DNA from: Aphrocallistes beatrix
Lineage: Eukaryota; Porifera; Hexactinellida; Sceptrulophora; Aphrocallistidae
Direction of reading: 5' to 3'
Length of the DNA stretch: 64,000 nt
NCBI GenBank assembly: GCA_963281255.1
Contig: OY725496.1
Location: forward strand, 3,263,723-3,327,722
In this document: piece by piece, positions 43,573 to 54,634 of the stretch
How the letters are laid out: each line of letters opens with the position of its first letter
Numbering within the stretch: the first letter of the stretch is position 1
Program-made: the position numbers and the translations under genes
The notes under the pieces: generated by a model
Told to the model about the DNA's origin: nothing
What the model saw: the letters and a program-made list of their open reading frames with translations, nothing else
Database searches by the model: none

Positions 43573-45262
43573 TTACGAGTGTTATCTTAACGGCGGATTC
43601 GAAGTCACACTTAATTGCAATAACTCGAAAAGTATTCATCCTAGATCAAAAATAATTATACCAGTGGAAAGAAGAGAGTTGGTGTATTTCATTTCTATTT
43701 TTAAATTTTCACAAAATGAGTTAGCAGTGACAAATCAAATTCTCATGAAATCTCATGAAATATTTATGATACAAACTTTTCCTTTAAACTACATTTATTT
43801 TATGCCTTGGTGTATTTCGTTTTTCAAATTAAAATTAAAATATTGATTTTTGAACAAATTATTAATATTTGAATTTTACATGATAATAATGTGATTATCA
43901 CCGGGATTGTATCTATCAATAATATCTTCCTTTAATCACACCAGATCAGATTTTGATTGTTGATTTCGTGTTTAGCACAAAATTTCCAGCGATTTAATAT
44001 ATACAAGCACGCTTCGCTTGCTTCCGCTGCGCGGCTGGCGGACACTATGTCCGCCGGAAGTGCCCTTTGGGCGCCTGTGGTCACATCGATTAAATATAAG
44101 GGAGATAACATCTCTAAATAAGTCTGTCCTACTGTTATAATCGATATCGCACGAAAAATCACCAAATTTGTCAATTTTTAAAATTTTGATGAGTAATGAT
44201 GACGTCACTTTTTGATAATAGGTGCATCATATGTGAGGTATATTCATATACACATTTTATCAAAATTTCAGCCTTCTATCACCTAAAATGGCTGAGTTAT
44301 AGTCGAAAAACTGAAATTTCTAATTATAAAAAAGGTGAGAATGACGTCATAATTCCATGATGAGTCGACATTTTGGTCTGAGGTCAGAACTTAGTGGAGC
44401 CATATATATATATATAAAAACAAACATTAATAAGTTTTAATAGTAAGGATATTGACCATATTTTGATATTTTTTGTTGGCCGTTCCTAGCAACGGCCAGG
44501 AATGTGAAAAATTCCGATCTCCAAATTTTGGAGTAACCATATCGACCCCTTGTTTTTCTCGGCTAGGTTCAGTGAGTACGAATATGCTAATTTGAACGCT
44601 CTAATATATCAAATGGTGAATATATGAAGGTTTTGTGGTATGCCATACTGGCAGGCATAGTTGAATGTGGTAAAACTTCATATATTCCACATATGATATA
44701 TTAGTGTTCTAATGAGCATATTCGTACTCGCTGATCTAGCCGAGAAAAACAAGGGGTCACTCGATATGGTTACTCCAAAATTTGGAGATCGGAATTTTTC
44801 ACATTCCTAGTCATTGCTAGGAACGGCAAACCAAAAAAAATCTCCAAATATGGTCAATATATATCAAATCGCTGGAAATTTAGTGCTGGACACGAATTCA
44901 ATAACCAAAATCTGATCTGTGATTAAAAGAAGATATTATTGATAAATACAATACAATCCTAGTGATATCACATTATTTTAATTTGAAATTTGAAACACAA
45001 AATACACCAAGGCTGAAATAAACGTAGTTTAAAGGAAAAGTTTGTATCATAAATATTTCAGGAGATATTAACCAAAAACTGAGACCTAAATTTGATGTGT
45101 CACTGCTAACTCATTTTGTGAAATTTAAACTTAAAAATGAATTACACCAACTCTCTTCTTTCCACTGGTATAATTATTTTTGATCTAGGATGAATACTTT
45201 TCGAGTTATTGCAATTAAGTGTGACTTCGAATCCGCCGCTAAGATAACACTCGTCCTACCAT
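43573..45262. mobile_element. Long fold-back palindrome, interrupted by a Helitron
   Basis: The left arm (43573-44003 plus 44450-44655) and the right arm (about 44660-45262) are inverted copies over about 600 bp. Examples are gtgttatcttaacggcggat against atccgccgctaagataacac, and ccaaattttggagtaaccat in both arms. The arms match through atctagattctaggatgaat-type stretches with small differences. The palindrome is split at 44004 by a 446-bp Helitron absent from the right arm. No coding. Confidence 0.85.
44004..44449 (-). mobile_element. Non-autonomous Helitron, family 2, inside the palindrome
   Basis: Minus strand: the 5' end TCCTTACTATTAAAACTTAT lies at 44449 and the 3' hairpin gccgcgcagcggaagcaagc with final CTTG at 44004. 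The intact right arm of the surrounding palindrome reads atatatcaaatcgctgg, with only a few bases where this element sits, so both ends are defined by an empty-site comparison. The insertion lies between A and T, as expected for Helitrons. Confidence 0.8.
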
Positions 45263-46007
45263 GTATCAAATCATTCATGCAAATTCTTTCATTTGTCAGA
45301 ATTTTATCGAGAGCATTTGTAAGAAATGGTTTTATCTGTTCCGACTTTGTCACAATGATATTTATATAGTATGAAATTTATAATGCATTGTTAACAGAGT
45401 TCAGAAACAGATTATTATTTTTTCTCATTTAGAACCTCGATATTATGACTTAATAGGAATGAGCCCGGTGCAGAATCTAGTCGGGCGAAGTAAAATTAGA
45501 GTAGAAGCGAGCGACTAATAGGGATATCTGTGAGAATGCCCTCCGGAATTTTTTCCTTTGACACTTAGAGGGCACTATAGATACCATTTTGGCAAGGCAA
45601 ACACTTCAATTAAAAATTTTTGGTACTATAAGGTACTACATTTTCTCCATTACCCATCGTTGAGGTTGCATTCATATTTGTGAAATTAATGAGTTTTTAT
45701 CCTCGCTACATTTTTCATTGCAAGCACTAAGATCTGCAGACAAACAAGAAAAATGGCATTGAATTATAATGGAAAGATTCGCCCTTTTCTTCCAATCACT
45801 TGAGTAGGACCTATCTCCTAGCTCCTCCATAGTACAATAGAACTACGTATTCATTATTCATTATTCAGATTGGATGGTTGACGCTTTCATCTCTGACATA
45901 ATCCTGCTTGCAGCACTGCTACAGACGATATAGCCGAGCTACTCATCATAAATTAATATTAGAACAAGGAATTAATAATTTAAGCACAACAAGGGAGATA
46001 GGTGGCA
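45263..46007. other. Intergenic DNA downstream of Sec16
   Basis: AT-rich, no gene recognised. The 3' end of the Sec16 transcript lies here. Confidence 0.4.
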
Positions 46008-49000
46008 TCAGTACCGCATGCCTGCGGGATGAGGCTTGGAGATAAGCTGTGTGTTTCGCATTATTTGCCGCACTTCCTTGGATGCCTCACTGATGGAGGC
46101 TGTCGTGACAGAAACCGCGTCAGGAGACCCCCTGCCCCCTCCTCCGGCGCTCAGCTGGTCGGAGGCGGGCCCCTGTCCGGCTCGGTCTAACTGCGGGAAG
46201 AAGAGAGTCCCGCTGAAGGGGGCATCGAGGCCGGTGGGGAAGAGAGGGGCGGCCGGAGCGGTTGGGGGCAGAGAGGCTCTGTTGAGGACGTCCACGTAGC
46301 GAGAGCGGGGGTTGTGACTGAGGATGCCCTGCGTCTCCAACTGCTGCGGCTGGATAGGGGGGAGAGGAAGACTGGGGTCCACAGGGAGGCGTAGGTCAGT
46401 ATCTTTAGGTGGAGCTACCAGAGCGGCCATCTCCTCTTCTCCCCCCTCCTTGTCTATCCACTTGTTCTTGTCCGCGTCAAAGTAGAACCGGTCCGATTTG
46501 GGCAGTCGCATCTGGTTCCGGTTCGTGTTGGACTTGCTCCGGATCCTCCCTACGATGTTCCCCATGATCCCGATGAACCCGCCCGCCTCCTCGCGCCCAC
46601 TGCTCCCCGCGGAGCGGTTGATGGACTCGCTGGGGCTCTGCGGGCCGCTGATCATGCCGGGAGGGAGCGGGCTGGAGCCGATGGAGGGGATGTCGAAGTC
46701 CTGGATCTCCTCGTCCGTGTTGTGTCCTTCCAGGCCCAGGATGCTCTCGTCCGCGGCGGACTTGTAGCTCTCCGTGGTGGCGTCGTCGTCGTCCGGAGAC
46801 ATCGCTGCTGGGTAGGGGTCAGTCCCCGCGACTGGGACCGGGGTCCTGCCGATAGGAGGGAGCTGTACGGTGGGGTGTGGGAGGGTGCGTTCCTGTGGTG
46901 TGTTGGTGTCGTGAGGGTAAGGGGACAGGAGGGAAGGGGTGGGGGTGACGAGAGGCAGGAAGGGGGTGGGCACGTAGATGGCGCCTCCTCTCTGCTGCTC
47001 GACGAAGGAGGAGAGGAGATTGATCCACCTAGGGTAGACCGGGGGCTGGTGCACGGGAGTGGAGGCCAGCTGCACCAGGCTGCCGTGGAGTCTGTCCGCG
47101 AGGGAACGCAGCTGCGAGAGGAAGGCGAGGGAGTAGGAGCAGGGCTGCTTCTCTACGGACGCGAACATGGCCTCGCAGTAGGAGAAGGCCCGCGCTGACA
47201 GCCCCGCCTCCGCGTAGAGGCGAGCTAGCTGCAGCTTGAAGGGCTGGAACCCTGGCAGGCAGAACTCCGAGTTGGAGAGGGAGCGCGCGTACTCGTACAC
47301 TTCGGTCTTGTGCAGGGCCTTAGGCTCCAGGCGCCTGGAGCTCAGCTCCGCCCCGGTCCCCTCTTGTCCCAGCAGCGAGTACTTGGCCTCCGCGTCCCCC
47401 CACCCCCCCAGCGGCTGTCCCTGGATGAGACGCACCAGGTGCGCGGCGTCCGTGTGTCCGCACTCGGCTAGGTTGCTGGCTAGCGTGGAGATGGAGGTCT
47501 CGGAGGCGGGCAGGTGTCTGTGCGAGACGAGCATGGCCAAGTGCTGCTTCCAGCTGTGCCCCTCCCTCAGGTAGGCGGCGTGCACCCCGTGCGGGCGCTT
47601 GCCCACCACGGCGCTGTAGTAGGACTGGAGGGGGTCGGAGGCGTGCAGGGAGTAGGTGAAGCGGTCCTGCACGGAGGCGCGCGTGTGCTCGTCCAGCGCC
47701 TGCGCTAGCAGCAGCGCGTGCGTCCAGAGCCTCTGCGCGATGCACAGCTCCACCGCCTCCTTGATGCGCCTCTGCAGCACCAGCAGCCGCAGCTGCTCCT
47801 CCGCCTGTCCGCCCCCCGGCCCCGCCCCCTGTCCCGCCCCGCCCTCCCCGCTGCGCACGCTGAACGCGCCGCCCCGACTCAGCAGCTCCACCACGTCCGA
47901 GGGCACCAGCACGCCGTTCTGCGCGCACAGACGCGACAGGTACTCCCACAGCAGCGCGCCGTCCGTGTCCCCCTCCCTCTGCGCGGCCGTCACGTGCTCC
48001 TGCGCGAACCGGACCACCTCCGACTTTACGGAGAGGGAGTTGAGGGGGCCGGGAAACCCGGCGTGCCCCTCTAGCCAAGGCTGGCGACACAGTTGGTCCA
48101 AGGTGCAGATGTGGACGCCGCTGGCCGAGTGCGCGTGAGGCGTGAGGATCAGGTCTCCGCCCCCGCTGAAGGTCCCCTTCATGTGAGGGAAGTCGAAGAG
48201 GAGAGGCGTGCACCTCTTTTCGGGCACCGCATGGCTGATCAGCTCGAAGGAGACGGGCTGGGAGGGGACCTGCTCCAGGAGGTAGGAGGGGTCTCTCTCC
48301 ATCACCAGCTGCTGCTGCCACTGCTCCGGCCCCGGATTCCCGCCCTCCTCCGGCCCCGCGCTGTAAATGGACCCCCGCTCCGTCAGCTCCTCGTCCGCCA
48401 TGCTGGGCGCGTAGCTGCCGGCCCTGCTGCCTGGGTGGCTGAGGTAGTGGTACATGGGCGGCATCATGGGGTAGTAGGGGTAGGGGTACGGAGGGTACTG
48501 CTCCTCCCTCCCCTCTCCTCCTGAGGGGTAGGGCGGGTACATCATGTAGGGATAGGGGTAGTATGTGGGGAAGTAGTGTTGTTGTTGTTGTTGTTGTTGT
48601 TGTGGGTACCCTGGCGGTCCCTCCTCCTCTGAGGGGGCGAGTCCGGGCGCCGGCCATCCAGCCATATGAGGGTAGCCGTATGGGGGGTAGGGGTACTCGG
48701 CCCCCACCGGGATGGAGAGGTTCGGGTTCGGGTCCGGGTAGGGTCTGGGGGGCTGAGGCAGGTACCTAGGTGGCGCCTGGTCCGGGGGGCAGGGGAGCTC
48801 TCTCTGGGTGTTGGGGTCTGAAGGAGGAGGGGATAGTCTCTTGCTGGGATCGCTGTGTCCGGGGAGCGACACCTCCGTCGTGATGTGAGGGGGCTGTGGC
48901 AGGACAGAAAATGGTTTGCCGTTCCTGCTCCTGGACCCAGTCCTGCTGAGTGCGGAGGAGGAGGAGGTGCGCGGCAGGCCGCCTCCCCCCGAGCTCTGTC

Positions 49001-50252
49001 TCTCCTGGTCGCTGCCCGTGTCGTAGGAGAGCTCCCGCACGTGCGGCACGCGGTGCTTGGAGGTGCGCTTGCTCTTCTTGGCGGGCTTGGAGGGAGGCGG
49101 GACAGGGGTGAACCTGGTCTCCAGGGCGGAGTTGGAGCGGGGGGTCCCTTCCTCAGGGTCAGAGGCCCCCACCACCATCTCAGAGCGAGAAGTGCGCCTA
49201 TTGAGAGAGGCCTGCTCTACTTCCAGGTCCTGCGAATCCGGCGGAGGCAGAGAGGGAGGCAGAGAGGGGGGGAGAGGTGGGGGCAGGGGGGGTTGGCTGG
49301 TGGGGGGTAGGGGGAGAGGTGGGAAGAGAGAGGAGGAGGGGTGTCTGGAGAAGGCGGAGTTGGAGCTGCCAGGGAACCTGTCAGTTGGCGCAGGGAATCT
49401 CTGTTGTGAGAGGAGAGAGCGGAGCTGAGTGGAGCCGCTGCTGTGGTTGCTCTGTGTCCGCGGATGCTGAGTGCTGGGGAGCGCCGGTCTGGAGAGAGGG
49501 GGATCCTGCTCCTGGAGCGGCGGCTGAGACAGGAGGCCATTGACCGGGGGAGGAGAGCTGTCCCCCTGTCCCCCTGACAGGTCCGGCCTCTGTTCCTTGT
49601 AGGCAGGGGCATTACGGACAGTCTCGTGCGAGTGGGACAACTCCACGTAGCGGGAAGTAGGGGGGAGAGTGTCAGGGGACAGACGGGGGACAGACACTGG
49701 GAGGAGGTTAGGGGTCTTCACCCCAGAGGAGGTGGAGCTGTTGGGTGTGTTAGAAGAAGAGGTGTGTCCCTCTATCTTGATGCCTGACACCTTCTCCACT
49801 AGATCCTCCTTCTTGTAGGAGAACTCCAGGTTGATCAGGTCCGTGGTGGTGTCTGGTAGAGCTGGGGCTTCCTGCTCTCTCTTAGCAGCCAGCAGGTACT
49901 CTTGCTCTATCGGGTCACAGTTCTCTGCATGCAGATTGCTGCTGTCTCCAGGTGTAGACACCTGTGTTGTGTATTCTCCGTTATGCGCGTAGTGCTGATA
50001 CGGATGTGGTGTAGGAAGGATTGGGAGGGATGCGGACGGGAAAATATGCTGCTTGTGCTCTGGAATGGGGAGTGAAGAGAGTGGGACAGGGGGTGTAGAA
50101 AAGGAGGGAGGTATCGGATCATTAGAATTATTAGCCCCGAAAAGGAACGATGCGGATTGTAATCTATCAGTATTAGTCTCTAAGTTTCTAGCTATAGAAC
50201 TATTGAAGTCGTTATTGAAGAAGTCGGTGTTGCTCTCGAATCTTCCATTCAT
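46008..50252 (-). CDS. SEC16A: Sec16, COPII/ER exit site scaffold, intronless
   Basis: A single frame from the ATG at 50252 to the TGA at 46008-46010, 1,414 codons. The first half is a disordered Pro/Ser-rich region with a Q9 tract and Tyr/Pro-rich segments (YPYPYMMYPPYP). The centre has the Sec16 conserved domain: FDFPHMKGTFSGGGDLILTP, LLWEYLSRLCAQNGVL, RRIKEAVELCIAQRLWTHAL (the alpha-solenoid that binds Sec13), and later SEFCLPGFQPFKLQLARLYA. Sec16 organises ER exit sites and recruits COPII coats. It is intronless over 4.2 kb and strikingly GC-rich against AT-rich surroundings, which creates long false antisense ORFs. Human SEC16A is longer (about 2,350). Confidence 0.95.
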   Translation of the reverse strand: MNGRFESNTDFFNNDFNSSIARNLETNTDRLQSASFLFGANNSNDPIPPSFSTPPVPLSSLPIPEHKQHIFPSASLPILPTPHPYQHYAHNGEYTTQVSTPGDSSNLHAENCDPIEQEYLLAAKREQEAPALPDTTTDLINLEFSYKKEDLVEKVSGIKIEGHTSSSNTPNSSTSSGVKTPNLLPVSVPRLSPDTLPPTSRYVELSHSHETVRNAPAYKEQRPDLSGGQGDSSPPPVNGLLSQPPLQEQDPPLSRPALPSTQHPRTQSNHSSGSTQLRSLLSQQRFPAPTDRFPGSSNSAFSRHPSSSLFPPLPLPPTSQPPLPPPLPPSLPPSLPPPDSQDLEVEQASLNRRTSRSEMVVGASDPEEGTPRSNSALETRFTPVPPPSKPAKKSKRTSKHRVPHVRELSYDTGSDQERQSSGGGGLPRTSSSSALSRTGSRSRNGKPFSVLPQPPHITTEVSLPGHSDPSKRLSPPPSDPNTQRELPCPPDQAPPRYLPQPPRPYPDPNPNLSIPVGAEYPYPPYGYPHMAGWPAPGLAPSEEEGPPGYPQQQQQQQQHYFPTYYPYPYMMYPPYPSGGEGREEQYPPYPYPYYPMMPPMYHYLSHPGSRAGSYAPSMADEELTERGSIYSAGPEEGGNPGPEQWQQQLVMERDPSYLLEQVPSQPVSFELISHAVPEKRCTPLLFDFPHMKGTFSGGGDLILTPHAHSASGVHICTLDQLCRQPWLEGHAGFPGPLNSLSVKSEVVRFAQEHVTAAQREGDTDGALLWEYLSRLCAQNGVLVPSDVVELLSRGGAFSVRSGEGGAGQGAGPGGGQAEEQLRLLVLQRRIKEAVELCIAQRLWTHALLLAQALDEHTRASVQDRFTYSLHASDPLQSYYSAVVGKRPHGVHAAYLREGHSWKQHLAMLVSHRHLPASETSISTLASNLAECGHTDAAHLVRLIQGQPLGGWGDAEAKYSLLGQEGTGAELSSRRLEPKALHKTEVYEYARSLSNSEFCLPGFQPFKLQLARLYAEAGLSARAFSYCEAMFASVEKQPCSYSLAFLSQLRSLADRLHGSLVQLASTPVHQPPVYPRWINLLSSFVEQQRGGAIYVPTPFLPLVTPTPSLLSPYPHDTNTPQERTLPHPTVQLPPIGRTPVPVAGTDPYPAAMSPDDDDATTESYKSAADESILGLEGHNTDEEIQDFDIPSIGSSPLPPGMISGPQSPSESINRSAGSSGREEAGGFIGIMGNIVGRIRSKSNTNRNQMRLPKSDRFYFDADKNKWIDKEGGEEEMAALVAPPKDTDLRLPVDPSLPLPPIQPQQLETQGILSHNPRSRYVDVLNRASLPPTAPAAPLFPTGLDAPFSGTLFFPQLDRAGQGPASDQLSAGGGGRGSPDAVSVTTASISEASKEVRQIMRNTQLISKPHPAGMRY

Positions 50253-50429
50253 TATCTCGGATACAGAATACAAACTAGCAAGTAAATAACCAGAGCTGAA
50301 ATGAACTCATGAACATCCTACTACATACAAATGGGCATGTGTAGAACTGGATTACGGAGAAGCAAATAAATAGCTAAGATATAAGCATATTATTGAACGT
50401 CAATTGGTGTACGTGATACTTTTTAGTAA

Positions 50430-50563
50430 GAAATGTAAGAACTTAGTGGAGCCATAGCCAAGACTCCAACATGCCAAAAATCAGCTTTCTGTGCCTGGCA
50501 GTTTCTTCAATCAATTCGTGATATATATATACACAAACATTAATCGAGTTTTAATAGTAAGGA
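50430..50563 (-). mobile_element. Helitron family 2, 5'-end fragment
   Basis: Minus strand: starts TCCTTACTATTAAAACTCGA at 50563 and runs through the same cattgatt..gccaaacac-type internal sequence as 44004-44449 and 61518-61881. The hairpin end is missing. Confidence 0.65.
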
Positions 50564-50744
50564 TTTGTGTGGAATATTTCGTGGTTAGTAATACACAATT
50601 GCTACCATACTCTACCGCATGAACCCGATTCTCCTAGTAAAACCCAAATAAATTGTAAATAAATACTTGCAAATGTGCAATTCCTACTAAAAAAGTAAAT
50701 TATTCCAATTTTGTTCGCCGAGTATGAATGCGGAAAATATTTAT

Positions 50745-50855
50745 GAAGTCATACTATAGTATTGTGTACTATATGTGCTATACTATAGTATTGTGTACTA
50801 TACGTATGTGCTATACTATAGTATTGTGTACTATATGTGCTATACTATAGTATGT
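50745..50855. repeat. AT-rich tandem repeat of actatagtattgtgtactat
   Basis: Three to four units of about 30-35 bp, each with the palindrome tatactatagta followed by ttgtgtactatatgtgc, stand head to tail. Confidence 0.85.
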
Positions 50856-50986
50856 GTTGAAAAAGATAAAATGTTCATCTAAAATGAAAAAAAACAAACA
50901 CTTGATATATATAATTATATATAGCTATATCTAATAGAATCCTCGAAAATAAATAAACACTCTAAAAGAATTCAAATCAATGATGG

Positions 50987-52171
50987 TTAGAGCGCGGATT
51001 TAGGCGATTCTGTGTCTGGGTCCTGCCACTTAGACACGTCCGGAGTCCCTTCGTCATTCCCATCCGTGGCTGAGGTTAACTCGGGGACAAAGACAATCTT
51101 TCCGATATTCAGTCTCCCGTGCATCCTCCTGACTCCGTCTCCTATCTGAGAGAAGCTGTATACGGAGTCGATCAGCGGCTGGATCTTTCCTTCATGGTAG
51201 AGGTGCAGCAACTTCTCAGTGGCCTTTACAACCTTATCCATCCTACCTCTAGCCAGGTAGCCGAGGTGGAATCCACTCACTGTCTTGTTCTCTTGCATCA
51301 TGTTCATCGAGTTCACGTTCTTCCACTGCAGCCAACTCTTCACCATGGTGAAGTAGCTCTTCTGATCGCCAGTCACTGCGTTTGCAAATCCGAAAGAAAC
51401 GATATGTCCCATATGGTTGAGAAGGTCGTATCCCTTCTTGAAGTCGGGTCCCCCCAGTGGGTCTAGGACGATATCCACTCCATTGGGTGCGATCTTTCTC
51501 ACCTCCACGGCATAATCCTGTGTCCTGTAGTCGATCAAGTAGTCCACTCCCATCTTCTTCATGCGTTCGTGCTTACCAGGCGAGCACGTGCCGATTATTG
51601 TCACGTCAGGAACCGTCTTGCACAGTTGCACGGCAGCCGTGCCCACCCCCCCGGCTACCATGTGCACGAGCACGGACATCCCTGGTTGCAGGTTCGCCTG
51701 TTGGAACAGCATCAGGTACGCAGTCAAGTAGACCACAGGGAAGGCAGCCGCTTCCTCGAAGCTCATCGAGTCAGGAATTGGAATAACCGCTTTCGGTTCC
51801 ACAATAGCGAACTTGCTCCAGAGCTCTGAGCCAACAACACAAACACGAGTGCCAACTTTGTAGGGCGGATCCTTCACTTCGCTGCCAATCACACGGATGA
51901 TCCCTGATGCCTCAAACCCCATCACATACGGCGGCTTGGAGTTCCCGGAAGCAGTTCCTGGCATCCCCATGCGCTCCATCATCTCTTTGAAGTTGAATCC
52001 GCATGCTTTGATCTCGACCAGTAGTGATTTCGGGGTGAGTGGGGGCAGTGTCCTCTCCCGTACTAGGAGCTTGTTAATGTCAGAAGTTCCCGTCAGGTAG
52101 ACAGCCTGGCAGGTCTTGGGCATCTCGAAGCTGTCAGTGCTCGGAAGTGAGGAAGATTTCGATTCAGCCAT
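50987..52171 (-). CDS. VAT1: VAT1-like oxidoreductase (MDR superfamily)
   Basis: An intronless frame of 394 codons, the usual VAT1 length (393 in human). The N-terminal GroES-like fold includes VEIKACGFNFKEMMERMGMP. The Rossmann motif AGGVGTAAVQL (about 184-194) binds NADPH, followed by GVDYLIDYRTQDY and VDIVLDPLGGPDF. The later NSMNMMQENKTVSGFHLGYL and MHGRLNIGKIVFVPE are typical of VAT1. VAT1 acts at mitochondrial and vesicle membranes in membrane fusion and lipid transfer; its reductase activity is modest. The C-terminal 30 residues are acidic and variable. The start is the first ATG after in-frame stops upstream. Confidence 0.95.
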   Translation of the reverse strand: MAESKSSSLPSTDSFEMPKTCQAVYLTGTSDINKLLVRERTLPPLTPKSLLVEIKACGFNFKEMMERMGMPGTASGNSKPPYVMGFEASGIIRVIGSEVKDPPYKVGTRVCVVGSELWSKFAIVEPKAVIPIPDSMSFEEAAAFPVVYLTAYLMLFQQANLQPGMSVLVHMVAGGVGTAAVQLCKTVPDVTIIGTCSPGKHERMKKMGVDYLIDYRTQDYAVEVRKIAPNGVDIVLDPLGGPDFKKGYDLLNHMGHIVSFGFANAVTGDQKSYFTMVKSWLQWKNVNSMNMMQENKTVSGFHLGYLARGRMDKVVKATEKLLHLYHEGKIQPLIDSVYSFSQIGDGVRRMHGRLNIGKIVFVPELTSATDGNDEGTPDVSKWQDPDTESPKSAL

Positions 52172-52272
52172 TTGCGATTTTATAGAGTTGTTACTAATCT
52201 ACACATTGTTAAATAAATCGAACGGAAATTTCGACGAAAATATCAATACTGTACTATTTAATGATTCATAAA

Positions 52273-52792
52273 GGGCATGCCTAATTTCCGGGATGGGACT
52301 GGACGGATCAAGATAACTATTTTCCGGGACGGGATGGGACAATCCCGGAAAATCTAGGTACCTAATTTCCGGGACGGGACGAGTCAAGATCCCTTACTTC
52401 CGGGACGGGACCAAAGTACCTAATGTACAGTCGAGTCGATTCATTGTAATTGTGACACCGATTAATCACGTCAACCATTTAAGTAACTGTATCTAAATAC
52501 AGTGATTTCGTATTTTATGGTAATATGGGGGACCTCCGAGATGAGAAAATCTCAGATATTTGGTACAAGCATCTACTCCCAAATGATGTCGCATTTCGGA
52601 GGTTTACACATGAGAAAAGTGGCTCACAATTGTAATTAAGTGCCTAGATTTTCCGGGATGTTCCCATCCCATCCCGGAAAATAGGCATCTTAACCTGTCC
52701 CGTAACTGAAATTAGGTATCTGAACTCGTCCCGTCCGGAAATTAGGTATCTAGAATTTACGGGACGGTCCCATCCCGGAAATTAGCATGCCC
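52273..52792. mobile_element. MITE with GGGCATGCC ends and 8-bp target duplication, upstream of VAT1
   Basis: It starts gggcatgcctaatttccggg and ends with cccggaaattagcatgccc. The duplication ttcataaa lies at 52265-52272 and 52793-52800, exact. The interior carries repeats of taatttccgggacgggac, as in 34984-35241, around a central AT-rich block. The 8-bp duplication suggests the hAT superfamily. Begins about 100 bp upstream of the VAT1 start codon. Confidence 0.85.
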
Positions 52793-52800
52793 TTCATAAA

Positions 52801-54183
52801 AGCATAAATTAGTATTTTCAAGTCCTAAAAGGTTTCTTTGGTAGTTTACACTGGAGAATCCAGATATTGTAGGCAAGGACATGAGACTAAAATATTGCAT
52901 TTCAGGCATTTTAGGACGAAATTTGGAATCCAGCCTGCCAAGGAGGCTTGTAGGCAGACAAGGACCGTGAATATTTAGATTATTTAATTAACATTGGGGG
53001 TGCACATGGCCTACTTAATACACGGCCGTGTATGTCACCAAGAAGGCCAGTTTTAACACAGTTCAAAGTTTAATTAGACCGATAAATAAAAAACCGTATT
53101 CGATAGACCTTTGAAATGTATTATTACCACATACAAACATCATATCAAGGTATGCAATTCAGCTGACAAAAGTTGATATGTCATCACTTGATTGCACAAT
53201 AGGCTCTTTTAGAGCGAAAAATACTGTTGTTCTAGCTAGCTCATTTAATTAAGCATCGTTATCAGTATTTCTAATGCTTGATTTTTTTGGACAACAATAG
53301 GAAGGACTTGTAAATTATAATACACTTTTAGTATAATTGTTCTTTTTCTCTTTCTTATTATCACCATTTCTATACCATCAGGGGATTAAAGTTTCACGAA
53401 AAAACATATAAATTTTTTACGGGAAGGAAACGCCCCCCCACTTCTATTTTTGGCAAAACACCGCTGCTTATAATCCCAAAAATCTGAAAATAATAATGGA
53501 ATTTCTGAATTCCTCAGTTGGCTCTCAACCTGCGAGGACTCGAAATCGTGAGATTTCATAATTCTCACGATCCTGTCGTGAGACATTATAAAATGATTCT
53601 TTGGAAGACAAAATCGTATCACAGGGCTCTCAACCTGAGAGAGACGCAAATCGTGGGATTTGATAGAAGCGTCGTGATATTTTGAGACAAATCATGAAAT
53701 CTGGGGCGTCTGTCTTGAGATTGTAAAATTTTCCCCGAAATCGAGTTGAGGAGCTTGAATTGGTCCTAAGCTGAAAATTTTAGTCCTATCATGGACTAAT
53801 TTTCCATGGAATTTAAGTCCGCTTGACTAATTCTTTCATGGAAAATTTGTCCTAAATGATACCAAGTTCCAGAGGCCTGCGGTAGCTGTTTTAGTCTAGT
53901 TTTTATATTTTCAATAAGTAGGCACCCCAGCAGCAAAATAGTTTGGATTTTAGAGAGAGAATAAAAACATAATTTACTAGAGTAGAAATTATTTGACAAA
54001 GATTAGCAATGAAAGGTTAAAATGTTTATTATATGTCCGGCATCAAACAGCTTGGATGTTCGATACTTGTTAAAACATTGATCAAATCTGCCAACGAAGT
54101 AACGAGCCCTTACTGCATAGATCCCAACTTATATATAGTGCTCAAATGCTGGTCCTGTTCTGCTAACCCCTATCAATAATGAT
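52801..54183. other. Intergenic DNA
   Basis: AT-rich with scattered short inverted repeats (for example tctcaacctg..ctcaacctgag around 53525-53640). A stretch at about 53005-53055 resembles 58143-58195. No gene recognised. Confidence 0.4.
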
Positions 54184-54560
54184 ACAGGGTGTATCATAAG
54201 TGTTGTCGGGTATTATAATTGAATTTAAAACCCCAGAAATGTATATCATGTAGTATACATTTTTTTATTTATGTAAACTCCTCTACTATCTATTACTGAT
54301 TTAATACAATTAGACATACATACTGGGACTACTTGTTGATTTTCCAAGATATCCGGAATATTCTCCATTTGACTGACACTATCTTTGAAAATGGACTGGA
54401 TATTCTTGATAGGATTGAGATCGGGTGAGTTGATTGCCACTCCCCTTTACGCCAAAACCCTAAAGCATTCAGCATTCCAATGGCCTGCATACGGAGCTCT
54501 AAACCATGACATAAAACAATCAACAGAGTCTCTCTGTTAGAATGCTGGGTGACCCTGCGG
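54184..54560 (-). pseudogene. Tc1/mariner transposase C-terminal relic
   Basis: The frame on the minus strand at 54440-54246 reads NSPDLNPIKNIQSIFKDSVS..IPDILENQQVVPVCMSNCIK, the end of a Tc1-type transposase (pattern SPDLNPIENLW). Upstream codons at 54595-54440 are frameshifted. An end repeat cagggtgtatcataagtgtt with TA before it lies at 54185. Dead fragment, cut at about 54555 by a Helitron end. Confidence 0.75.
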
Positions 54561-54611
54561 ACACGCAGTGTCCGCAAGCCGCACAGCGCAAGCAAGCGAA
54601 GCGCGCGCTTG
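54556..54611 (+). mobile_element. Helitron 3' end fragment
   Basis: gcggacacgcagtgtccgc followed by aagccgcacagcgcaagcaa and gcgcgcttg, then T. This is the terminal hairpin region of the family-1/2 Helitrons; the rest of the element is absent. Confidence 0.6.
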
Positions 54612-54634
54612 TGGAATATAATTCATTTAGTCTC

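Noticed and set aside
47320..48657. 445-codon antisense frame opposite Sec16
   Set aside because: It is Ala/Gly/Arg-rich, as expected from the reverse strand of GC-rich coding DNA, has no domain, and overlaps a clear Sec16 gene.
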